Shown in pieces: positions 33,566 to 43,100 of a stretch of DNA of 46,612 nucleotides. Under the pieces are notes generated by a model. The model ran no database searches. It saw only the letters and a list, made by a program, of their open reading frames with translations, and was not told the DNA's origin. The position numbers and the translations under genes are program-made. Within the stretch, counting starts at the first letter, position 1. Each line of letters starts with the position of its first letter. Source of the DNA: Oscillospiraceae bacterium (GTDB taxonomy: Bacteria > Bacillota > Clostridia > Oscillospirales > Oscillospiraceae); contig WRJQ01000009.1 in the NCBI GenBank assembly GCA_009778485.1, forward strand, positions 1 to 46,612, given 5' to 3'.

Positions 33566-33609
33566 GAAAAAGTATTAAACAAAGTAATGTAATAATCTCT
33601 TGAATTTAA

Positions 33610-33639
33610 TATAATAATCCTTAGGGGGGCGACCCCCCT
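33610..33639 (+). promoter_or_regulatory. -10 box and leader hairpin of the acyl-CoA dehydrogenase operon
   Basis: TATAAT at 33610-33615 is a perfect -10 box, but no good -35 lies 16-18 nt upstream, which suggests dependence on an activator. Just after it AGGGGGG-CGA-CCCCCCT (33623-33639) forms a strong 7-bp hairpin near the 5' end of the transcript. Confidence 0.5.
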
Positions 33640-33685
33640 GATACCGACGAAGTGTAATTTGCGACGACGAGGAGGAGGAGATTGA

Positions 33686-34828
33686 ATGGTTTTTTCAGAA
33701 AAACATGAGCTTATCAGGAAGCTTGCACGCGATTTTGCCGAGACAGAACTGACAAACGCGATCCTTGACGAGATTGAAGAGACCGGGCAGTACCCGACCG
33801 AACTGCTTGACAAAATGGGAAAAGCCGGCTTCTTCGGCATCAAGACGCCAAAGAAATACGGAGGCCAGGGCTCCGACTACCTTTCCTATGCGATCGTCCT
33901 CGAGGAACTCGGGCGCGTCAGCGCGGTAACGGATATATGGGTCTCCGCGCCGAACTCGCTCGGAGGCGGCCCGCTCATGCTCGCGGGCACCGAGGAGCAA
34001 CTGGAGAAATACCTAAAACCTATAGCGACCGGCGAGAAGATCATGGCCTTCGCGTTGACTGAGCCCGGAGCTGGCTCGGACGCCGGCGGTACGGTGACGA
34101 CCGCAGTCAAAGACGGCGACTACTACGTGCTCAACGGGCGCAAGACTTTCATAACTACCGCGCCCGTGGCCGACTGGTCGATCATCTACGCGAAAACCGA
34201 CCGCAGCCAGAAAGGCTCGCGCGGCATCTCCGCCTTCATCGTAGATATGAAGCTGCCGGGCGTATCCTGCGGGAAGGCTGAGCATAAGATGGGCATCATC
34301 GGCTGCCCCACGTCCGATATTATCCTCGAAGACGTCCGCGTGCATAAAGACGACATGCTCGGCGAGGAGAACAGAGGCTTTCAAAACGCGATGAAGACGC
34401 TGGACATCGGGCGCATCGGCGTCGCCGCAACCAGCATCGGCGTTGCGCAGGGCGCATTTGACGAAGCGGTCAAGTACGCGAAGGAGCGCAAGCAGTTCGG
34501 CCAGCGGATCGCCGAGTTCCAGGCTATCAGATTCATGCTTGCAGACATGGCGACGAAGCTCCAGGCAGCCAAGGAACTAACCTACAGGGCGGCGCAGCTC
34601 AAGGATATGAACAGCCCCGAAGCCGGCGCGGCCGCGTCGATGGCAAAGTACTACGCCTCCGAGGCCTGTAACGAGATAGCCGCGAACGCGGTCCAGATCC
34701 ACGGCGGCTACGGATACATAAAGGAGTACAAGGTAGAACGCATATACCGCGATTGCCGGGTTTTCACTATCTTCGAGGGCACCTCCCAGGTGCAGCAGAT
34801 AGTCATTTCCGACAATCTTCTTAAGTAG
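33686..34828 (+). CDS. Acyl-CoA dehydrogenase (short-chain/butyryl-CoA dehydrogenase type)
   Basis: FAD flavoprotein of 380 residues. Signatures are ALTEPGAGSDAGG (ACAD signature 1), FITTAPVADW, RKQFGQRIAEFQAIRFMLADM, QIHGGYGYIKEYKVERIYRD (signature 2) and IFEGTSQVQQ, with the catalytic base Glu364. The start ATG follows AGGAGGAGGAG. Directly followed by etfB and etfA, it probably forms a bifurcating enoyl-CoA reductase complex that couples NADH oxidation to ferredoxin reduction. The CoA substrate (crotonyl-, acrylyl-, caffeyl- or other) cannot be told, and none of the usual thl-crt-hbd genes are in the window. Confidence 0.92.
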   Translation: MVFSEKHELIRKLARDFAETELTNAILDEIEETGQYPTELLDKMGKAGFFGIKTPKKYGGQGSDYLSYAIVLEELGRVSAVTDIWVSAPNSLGGGPLMLAGTEEQLEKYLKPIATGEKIMAFALTEPGAGSDAGGTVTTAVKDGDYYVLNGRKTFITTAPVADWSIIYAKTDRSQKGSRGISAFIVDMKLPGVSCGKAEHKMGIIGCPTSDIILEDVRVHKDDMLGEENRGFQNAMKTLDIGRIGVAATSIGVAQGAFDEAVKYAKERKQFGQRIAEFQAIRFMLADMATKLQAAKELTYRAAQLKDMNSPEAGAAASMAKYYASEACNEIAANAVQIHGGYGYIKEYKVERIYRDCRVFTIFEGTSQVQQIVISDNLLK

Positions 34829-34843
34829 GAGGAGTAGCGTGAT

Positions 34844-35632
34844 ATGAGAATAATAGTATGCGCGAAACAGGTGCCGGATACTAACGAAGTAAAGATAGAT
34901 CCCGTCACCGGCACGCTTATAAGGGAGGGCGTCCCGTCGATACTCAACCCCGACGACGCCAACGCTATCGAGGCTGCATTGGAACTCAGGGACAGGTACC
35001 CCGGGACGACGGTGTCCGTCATCTCAATGGGCCCGCCCCAGGCGCTGTACATGCTCAGGGAGTGCCTCGCGATGGGAGCGGACGAAGCCTACCTCCTCTC
35101 AAGCCGCGCTTTCGGCGGCGCCGACACCTGCGCGACCTCGACTACGCTCGCTGCAGGCGTCAGGAAGATTGGCGATTATGACATAATATTCGCAGGGCGC
35201 CAGGCGATTGACGGCGACACGGCGCAGGTCGGTCCCCAGACAGCGCAGCGCCTCGGGCTGCCTTCCGTGACATACGTCAGCAAGATACGCGAGATAAAGG
35301 AAAAAACCATCATTGTCGAGCGCGCTCTCGAGGATGGCTTCGAAGTCATCGAGATCAACAGGCCGTGCATGCTCACGGCTGTGAAAGAGCTTAACACGCC
35401 CCGCTATATGTCTATCGAGAGGATAGAGGAAGCGTATGCGAAGGATATAACAATCTGGGATGAAAACGACGTGCGCCTCGCTCCTGAGGACTGCGGGCTG
35501 AAAGCCAGCCCGACGCAGGTTTTTCGAAGCTTCACGCCGCCTCCGAAAGGCGCAGGAGAGATGCTCGCGGGCACGATATCCGAGATGTCGGCCGCTCTGG
35601 TCGAGCGGCTCACCGCCAAGCATGTGATTTAG
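34844..35632 (+). CDS. etfB: Electron transfer flavoprotein beta subunit
   Basis: The 262-residue EtfB has MRIIVCAKQVPDTNEVKIDPVTGTLIR at the N-terminus and the signature block DIIFAGRQAIDGDTAQVGPQTAQRLGLP, which is typical of bifurcating EtfB proteins. It carries the second flavin in such complexes. The ribosome-binding site GGAGGAG precedes it; there are 15 nt between the dehydrogenase stop and its start. It belongs to the acd-etfB-etfA operon. Confidence 0.94.
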   Translation: MRIIVCAKQVPDTNEVKIDPVTGTLIREGVPSILNPDDANAIEAALELRDRYPGTTVSVISMGPPQALYMLRECLAMGADEAYLLSSRAFGGADTCATSTTLAAGVRKIGDYDIIFAGRQAIDGDTAQVGPQTAQRLGLPSVTYVSKIREIKEKTIIVERALEDGFEVIEINRPCMLTAVKELNTPRYMSIERIEEAYAKDITIWDENDVRLAPEDCGLKASPTQVFRSFTPPPKGAGEMLAGTISEMSAALVERLTAKHVI

Positions 35633-35644
35633 GGGGACTTATTT

Positions 35645-36826
35645 ATGGCTGTTAAGATTAATGAAGAAAAATGCAAAGGCTGCCAGAAATGCCTTAAGAG
35701 CTGCCCGTTCGACGCCATAGCGATCCAGGACAAACTCGCAGTCATCGGCCCGTCCTGCACTAACTGCGGAGCTTGCATCGAGCCGGACGTCTGCCCCTTC
35801 GACGCCATTGAAAAACTCGACGAGGATTCAAGAGGAGTCGACGTCACGCAGTACCATGACGTCTGGGTCTTCGCGGAGCAGCGCGCAGGCGAGCTTATGG
35901 GCGTCTCCGTCGAGCTCATGGGCGAAGGGCGGAAACTCGCCGACGACATCGGCTGCAAACTGTGCGCGATACTCTGCGGCGATGACTACGCCGCGCTCGT
36001 CGACGAGCTCTTCGAGTACGGAGCGGACAAAGTCTACTACGCGAACGCGCCGGAGCTCAAGTCCTATAACACAGACGCGTACACCAAAGTTATATACAGA
36101 GCCATCCTCAAGTACAAACCGGAAGTCGTCCTGCTCGGCGCCACGCATATTGGGCGCGACCTCGGCCCCTGCCTCGCGGTTCAGTGCGGCACCGGCCTCA
36201 CCGCCGACTGCACCAAGCTGGACATCGACCCCGAGGATAAGAAGCTCATGCAGACGCGGCCCGCGTTCGGCGGCAACCTTATGGCGACGATCCTGTGCCC
36301 GAACCACAGGCCGCAGATGTCTACGGTGCGCCCCGGCGTAATGCAAAAGCCCGAGAGGGTAGCCGGCAAGAAGGGCGAGCTCATCGAGCTTGACGCTTCT
36401 TTCGCAGATGGCGAGCTTCGCATGCGCGTGCTCGAGACTGTAAAGGCGATGAAGGAAATGGTCTCGCTGACCGATGCGGAGATTATAGTCTCCGGCGGCG
36501 CGGGCCTCGGCGGGCCGGATGGTTTCAAAGTCATCAAGCAGCTTGCCGACGCGCTTGGCGGCGTCGTGGGCTCATCGCGCGCGGCTGTCGACGCGGGCTG
36601 GATCGATCACTCGCACCAGGTGGGCCAGACGGGCACTACAGTCAAACCGAGGCTGTACGTGGCTTGCGGCATTTCCGGGGCCATACAGCACCTCGCGGGC
36701 ATGCAGACTTCCGACTACATTGTCGCTATCAATAAGAACGAGAACGCGCCTATTTTCGAAGTGGCGGACTACGGCATCGTCGGCGATCTGTACAAAGTGA
36801 TACCGGCGATAATCGAAGCGCTCTGA
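35645..36826 (+). CDS. etfA: Electron transfer flavoprotein alpha subunit with N-terminal ferredoxin domain
   Basis: The 393 residues start with a ~60-residue ferredoxin module: [12 protein letters not shown] (C-x2-C-x2-C-x3-CP) and [14 protein letters not shown] (C-x2-C-x2-C-x5-CP, two residues longer than usual). Then comes EtfA with the N-terminal Rossmann-like domain and the FAD-binding C-terminal domain ([51 protein letters not shown] and [20 protein letters not shown]). Fd-domain EtfA is known from caffeyl-CoA reductase CarE and related complexes. The clusters could relay electrons to an external ferredoxin. The last gene of the operon; a strong palindromic terminator follows at 36853. 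Confidence 0.94.
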   Translation: MAVKINEEKCKGCQKCLKSCPFDAIAIQDKLAVIGPSCTNCGACIEPDVCPFDAIEKLDEDSRGVDVTQYHDVWVFAEQRAGELMGVSVELMGEGRKLADDIGCKLCAILCGDDYAALVDELFEYGADKVYYANAPELKSYNTDAYTKVIYRAILKYKPEVVLLGATHIGRDLGPCLAVQCGTGLTADCTKLDIDPEDKKLMQTRPAFGGNLMATILCPNHRPQMSTVRPGVMQKPERVAGKKGELIELDASFADGELRMRVLETVKAMKEMVSLTDAEIIVSGGAGLGGPDGFKVIKQLADALGGVVGSSRAAVDAGWIDHSHQVGQTGTTVKPRLYVACGISGAIQHLAGMQTSDYIVAINKNENAPIFEVADYGIVGDLYKVIPAIIEAL

Positions 36827-36852
36827 CAAGTGGCCCAGTAAATATAGTTCAT

Positions 36853-36895
36853 AAAATTCTAGTTATATATCAAAATGATATATAACTAGAATTTT
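36853..36895. terminator. Long palindromic terminator after etfA
   Basis: A perfect 19-bp AT-rich stem (AAAATTCTAG... at 36853-36871 and ...CTAGAATTTT at 36877-36895) encloses the loop AAAAT. It is symmetrical, so it could end transcription from both sides. Stem length well exceeds a typical terminator. Confidence 0.7.
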
Positions 36896-36900
36896 GTCGT

Positions 36901-37000
36901 GCGCCCAACTTTGCCCTCTTTAGCAAAGAGGGTGCCGCCCGCAGGCGGCGGGTGATTTGTCTGTTGCTGCGCCCAACTTTGCCCTCTTTAGCAAAGAGGG
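36901..37000. repeat. Two copies of a 32-bp palindromic (REP-like) repeat
   Basis: Bases 36901-36932 and 36969-37000 are identical over 32 bp (GCGCCCAACTTTGCCC... ). Each contains the hairpin CCCTCTTT-AGC-AAAGAGGG. Between them lies a second GC-rich hairpin, CCGCC/GGCGG (around 36934-36953). No gene is seen between 36827 and 37144. Confidence 0.75.
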
Positions 37001-37096
37001 CAAGGCTGGGTACTGCCACACTTCATCAAGAGGGCAAGGCTGGATACTGCCACACTTCATCAAGAGGGCAAGGCTGGGTACTGCTACTATTCATTT
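36994..37096. repeat. 34-bp tandem repeat, about 2.9 copies
   Basis: Units start at 36994, 37028 and 37062 (AAGAGGGCAAGGCTGGG...); units 1 and 2 differ at one base and the third decays after ~23 bp. The first unit begins inside the right arm of the REP-like repeat. No spacers separate the units, so this is not CRISPR. Confidence 0.8.
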
Positions 37097-37144
37097 TGAA
37101 ACACGAATGAGCGCTCGCTGTTGTTTGGAACATAGTTATCGCTT

Positions 37145-40100
37145 CTACCCCCGCTTGCGGCGTTTTACACCGAACAGGGAGGTCAGCAGCCCGAAGGACA
37201 GCGCCGACAAGCCGGCCAGCAGCAGCGAAGTCGCCAGAGCGCGGTTCACGCCGGTCTGCGGCAAGTCGGTCAGATCGACGAAATCCTGCACGGCGTCCAT
37301 GGTCTCAGACTGCGGGTACTCCTCAAAAACCCATTCGCCGCTGTCGTTGTCCCAGCGCCATTCGCCAAGCGGCGCGTCAAAGTCGTCGAACTCGACGAAG
37401 ATGACCTCGCCGTCGTCCCTGTGTTCGGGAGATATCATGTGCTCGCTGCTGCGCGGGTTGGGCGGGAACTCATGGACCTTGCCTCCGGGGGCGGCATCCG
37501 GCTGATGCTCATAGAAGTCGATGCCGGGGAACTCCTGCTGCCCCTGACCCTCATGCAGGATCAGGTTAGGATTCAAGGTATGATGGGTCTCCCCGTCAAG
37601 CTCCTCCGGAGAGAGTTCATCGTCTTCCCCGCTGGTTTCTATCGCTTCGGAAGTCGTCCCCTCCCCGTTCTTGCCGTCGCCTTCCGGCTCGACAGGGTCT
37701 TCAAGCTTGAACGGCTCCTTCGGTTCGTCTACGTCGTCCTGCCCCGTCGGTACAGCGGCAAGCTGCTCCTGCGGCAAATGAGGCGGCTGCGGCGGCGTGT
37801 TCAGCTTCCACAACGCGATATATACCTCGTTGCCCCTTACTGTCTCGTCGATGCTTGCCCTCGTTATCACTCCGTCGCGCACGACGCCCCAGCCGTCAAA
37901 GGCCCAGCCTTGAGCACCGCCGGTCTCAGGAGGCTGCGGCATGCTGTCGTCGTAATAAAACCCGTCGAATGTAAAGTCTCCCGCATCCCAGTTTCCATGC
38001 TCGCCGGGGTCGAAAGTAACGGTGTACTCTTCCATCTCCCATAGGGCATATACGGTGATGTTGCCATACACAGGCAGCAAGCCGTCGTAGTCCGGTTCCT
38101 CAGCGTCGTATTCTGTCGCCCAGCCTGTGAAAATGTAACCCGGGCGCGCAGGCGGGTCAACTCCATCCGTTGTCTCGCCGTAGTACACTTCTTCAAACTG
38201 GTTATCGTTAAAGCTGCCGTTGCTGTTGTAAGTGACTATGTACGAGATCTTCTTCCATTTCGCGGCATAGGTGATGTCCTCCGTAACCGTCCCGTACATG
38301 TCCGGTTCCCATCCGTCAAATTCGTATCCCGGCATGATGTCGGACTCAGGCGGAAGCTCGGGAGGAAGCGGCGTCGGATCGCCGTATTTCAGGCCGGGCG
38401 TCGTGGCTCCGCCGCTGCCGCCAATCTCGCCGAAGTCATATATTACTGTGTACTCGATCGCGGTCCAGATAGCTACGTACTGCTCGTCGCCGTCGACTTT
38501 CGCCCTCCAGTCGGTATCCCTGCCCGACTCGGGCGCCCACCCTGCGAACTCCCAGCCCGGGTCGCCTTCAGGCTCGGCATACTCAGGGGTATCCTCGCCC
38601 ATGTATAGGCCCTGGTATACTGCCGGGTCGAAGGTTCCGTGTTCGCCCGGGGTGTACGCAATCGTATACTTCTCGTCTTCATCCCACAGCGCCGTGTAGG
38701 TCATAGTCCCGCTCACAGTCGCAGACCAGACATGATCCCAGCCGACGAAATGGTAATGCGTCTCGTGCGTAAGCAGGCCCGGTTCCGGCTCGGCCGGCGT
38801 GGGGTCTCCGTAGTGCAGCTCTGCCGTCGTATAATCGTCGGGATCCCATTTGCCATGCTCGCCCGGGTCATAGATGATAGTGTACTCATCCTGATCCCAC
38901 AAAGCCGTGTACGTGACGGAACCTGTGACCGTATCTGATATTTCGACGTCCCAGCCGGCAAAGGACCAGCCGGGCTCATGCAGCAGCATAGGGTCGCCCC
39001 GGAACTGGGGCGTCGGGTCGTCATAGCGCGCGTCGTTGCTCTGCGCGGTAAAGTCCCCGTGCGCGCCGGGCGCGTATATGACGGTACAAGCTTCGCCCTC
39101 CCACTGGGCGTAGAGATCCAGGCTGCTCGTGATCAGCGTGTCGCCGGTAAAAGGCTCGCCATTGCCTTCGGGCAGGGTGTTCCAGCCCATGAACACATAA
39201 TGCTCCAGCACCGGGTCGGGGGGCATTTCGCCCTTGCCGCTCAGCGTGTCCTCATAGTTCGCTGTTCTCAGCTCATCGCCGTCTTCAATCGTCCCGCCAT
39301 TGTCGTAGAAGGCAATTAAGTACTCGACTTGCCGCCACTTGGCGGTGTAGATATGATATCCTTCAGCGTTGGTCGAGTACTCCCACCCGTCAAACGCCCA
39401 GCCGGGGTCGCCTTCCGGCACGCTGTCAAGCTCCGGGCAGTCATAATCGTCTTCGCTGTTGTATATCCTGTATTCGGCCTCGTCGAATGTCCCGTGATAG
39501 CCCGGCTTGATGATTACGTTGTGCTTGCCCTCCTCGACCCAGGTCGCGACGTAAGTGATCGTGCGCGTATGTACGCCTGTAACAGGGTCGATCTCGTCGT
39601 CCTGCGGGAGGTTCGCGTTCACGTCTGTCACAATGCCGCTCCATCCCGGTTCCCATCCGGCGAAGATCCAGTGATCCTCCCTGTAGACGCCGGCGTCCGG
39701 CGCGGAGGGAGTCAGGTCGTTATATGACAAGCCGTATCCGTTGTAGTCGCCGGGATCCCATGTGCCGTGCTCGCTGCCCGCCTCTCCGACGGAGTAGATC
39801 ACATTATACAGAACCTTGCTCCACACTGCGTAAACTGTTACGTCGTCCGTGACCGCCGTGCCGGGGCTGAACTCATCCCCTGTTCCGTCGGGTAAAGTAT
39901 TCCAGCTCATGAACACATATCCCGGCCGGACCGGCTCGGCGGGCATTGCGTCGCTGACGGATTTGCCGTGGTCGACAGTTTGCGTATCATGGGTGTTTTC
40001 CGTCCCGTCGTTCATGCGGAAGTCCACTTCGTAATTGCGGTAGTTGCTGAACACGACCGGGCCGCCGCCGGTTATGACGGGCGTTCCCGCGTTCAGCTTG

Positions 40101-43100
40101 CCGTCAAAGGCGTTCTGCGTGACCATAACGGAAATGTGGTAGACCGCCGTGTCGTATGACATAGTCGGGTCGGGGGATGCGCCTTTGTACTCTTCGATCC
40201 TGTAAAGATACGGGGTCGCGCTTGGTTGCGTGTAGCTGATCGCGCTGAACACGACAGCCCCGCCCGCTTCGTTCGTGACTCTCTCGATTCTTCTGTGGTA
40301 GTTTGGATCCGGGTTCGTCTCGTCGATGAGGTCAAACGTGAACTGCCCTGCCGCCAGCGCTGCGTTATCCGCGAGCCGCTTAGTAGCGGACAGGCTCACA
40401 TAGACGGGCTCGGGCGTGTATTTGTTCGTTATGACGAAGCCCCCTGCTCCGACGCCGGTGACGCTGCTGCTCAGAACGCCGTTATCGCGGTCGATGCCAA
40501 TTATCACCTTTACCGTGATCGGGTCGGCGTAAGTTATGCTCGCGTCGCCCGAGTCGACTTCCGAGATTACATACGTAAAGGTCTTGCCGTATGTCCCGGC
40601 GTCAGCCTCATCGTAAGTGATCTGCGAGAAAACGATGCTTCCATCCGCTGCGTTCTTCACCCTCTCCAGCTCAACCGGAGCGCTCGGGTCGGTCGCATCC
40701 GTCAGAATGAACTCGAACTCTTCTTCCGCGAGCGGCCTGCCTCCTGTCAGTACCTTGGTTCCGACAAGCTGTTCGGTGACAGGCGCGGGGGTGTATTTAT
40801 TCGTGAAACTTATGCGCGCGTCCTCGCCTGCGGCGTTCTTTATGACGGGCAGCGCGTCGATCGAAAGCTTTCCGTCGTTCCTCAAGGCGGAGTTGAGAGG
40901 AGTCGGCGTTGCGTTGGGGTCGACAGATGTCTTGCCTACCGTTATTGTGATGGTGTAGACCTCTTCATCGTATGTGACTTTGTCAAGCCCGCTGCCGTCC
41001 GTCGGTATGTTTTCGCGCAACTCGAATGTGTAAACGCCCGGCTGCGTGAACCGCAGCCTGAACTCCGTCAAGCCGCTTATGCTGCTGATGAGCCCTGCAG
41101 GCACTGCGGCGCCATCGAGGCCATAGACGTCTACCGGCTGCCCGTATGTCGGCGAAGCTGCAGTCATGTCTACTACTGTGAAGCTGAACTCGCCGTCGGC
41201 CTTCATGGCTCTGCCGCCCTGCAGCTTACTCAGCTCCAGCGGCATGAAGACAGGGTCGGGCAGGTAATCGTTGCTGAACTCAAGGTCTGCCTCGCCGCCG
41301 CCGGCCAGTTCAATTGTCGTCTCAGTCGTCATTCCCCCGCCGGGTATCTCCTCGACGACGATAGTCACGGTGTACTTAGCCCCGTCGTAGGTTATCGTTC
41401 CGGGCGCGCCGTTCGGGAGGTTGCCTGTGGGGACTGTGCCTGAGGCTTCCTCCACTATGAATGTGTATGTGCCGGGCGTCTTGAAGTCCAGGGGCGGGAA
41501 CACGAAGGCGCCGTCCTTGTCATTGACAGCCCGCGATATTTCTGTCCCATCTTCCTTTTTCAGCACGAACTCGAACTCGCCCGCGCGCAGGTGTCTGTCG
41601 GCCAGGGCGACGCTGCCGTCGATGGTCACGCGCGGGTAGACCTGATGGTACGTGGTTTCGGATTCTACGTCGTAATCCGCGCCATTGACGGAGATTATCG
41701 AAGCGGTGTTCGGCAAATATGTCCCGAACGCGATATCCTCATCGACCTTGACCGGTATGACGAGGCTGATAGTCTGTTGGGCGTTTATCTCCCCTATCGC
41801 GAACTCGAGCATGCGGCCGTCTCCGCTGTCAATATCACTCCTTGTCAGGGTGATCCACGAAGGCAGCGGCAGCGCCCTGGAGGGGTCGGTTCCGGTATAG
41901 TACCTTACCGCCGACGTATCAAGCGTGACTCCTTGCGGGAGCGTATCCACGACGGTTACGCCTCTGAGCGGGAGCACGTCAATATTTTGGACAGCCAGCG
42001 TATACTCGATTATCTCCCCCTTGTCGACGGCTTGCGCGTCAGCCTGCGTCCCGCTTTCGGGGAATGAGCTCTTGGCAATATCAAACTCGACGTCGCGCAT
42101 TGTGACATAGGTCGTTTCGGACCATCTCACTTCGTCTTTCTTGCTCGAAGTGTTATATGAGTCTGTTTCCACGGTAAAGTAACCGATGCGGTTCACTGCT
42201 GCGAGGCCCGAGGCGATAATCGGCTGATACACGAGGGGATCCGTGGGCGCGCGCATGTTCACGACCGCGTATATCGACTCGCCTTTTTGCAGCTTGAAGT
42301 CCGTGCCGTTCGTCGCCTTCGAGAAGTCCACGGCGATAGCGGTAATCGCCGACCTGTCGGCAGGGATCTGCGTCGTCCAGATGGGGACGCCGTCAAGCTC
42401 CGCGTCGAACTTTGCCTGCTCCGTGAGCTTGAACACGCCGAACTCCGGGTCGCTCAGGAACTTCAGGTCGCCCGGAGGCGCAGTCGAGTAGTATACGACG
42501 GGGGCGCAGCCCTGCGAGACGGCGTATGAGACGTCGACGCTTACAAGCGTGCCTTTCCAATCGCCGGCGTCATCCCCTTCGAGAATGTCATATATCTTTA
42601 CATCCGAGAAAATGTTGACCGGGGCCGAAAGGAAATGGAGCTGGTAGCTGTACTCCCCGCCGGGGACCGTCTCGGCTTCCTGCACGAAGTCCGGGTCGCT
42701 TTGCGACCTGACGTGTTTGGAGACGCCGTATGTATACGAGGTCGGGTTGGAAAAGGCCGTCGTCAAGCTGGCGTACACGGTGTCATGGTTGCCGTCGTCC
42801 TGCGGCCTGGTCACGCCGCCGCTGCTTGGCTCTACTTCCAGGTGCGTGAAGAACGAGCGCGTCGCAGGTGCGACTGTCGATATCCCGCCGGTCGCGGTGA
42901 ACGCACCGCCTGCGTTGTAGTTCCATGGAGCCGATGCCGGGACTGTAGTGCCGCTCGCGAGAGTGCCTCCGTTGGCCAGGGTCATGCTGTTCCTGTTCCT
43001 GTAAGCGACGACGTTGTACGCGTTGAAGTTCCCCGCGTTGTCGCTCCTGTCGAATATATTCGCGTAAGTCGTGACAAGGTTATAGTTGATGACAAACCCG

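Noticed and set aside
36994-37096. CRISPR-like array
   Set aside because: The repeats are directly adjacent with no spacers, only ~3 units, and there are no cas genes.
40226-41443. 405-codon open frame opposite the giant surface protein (and 387 codons at 42635-43798)
   Set aside because: Antisense frames kept open by codon bias of the surface protein gene; no recognisable domain or ribosome-binding site.
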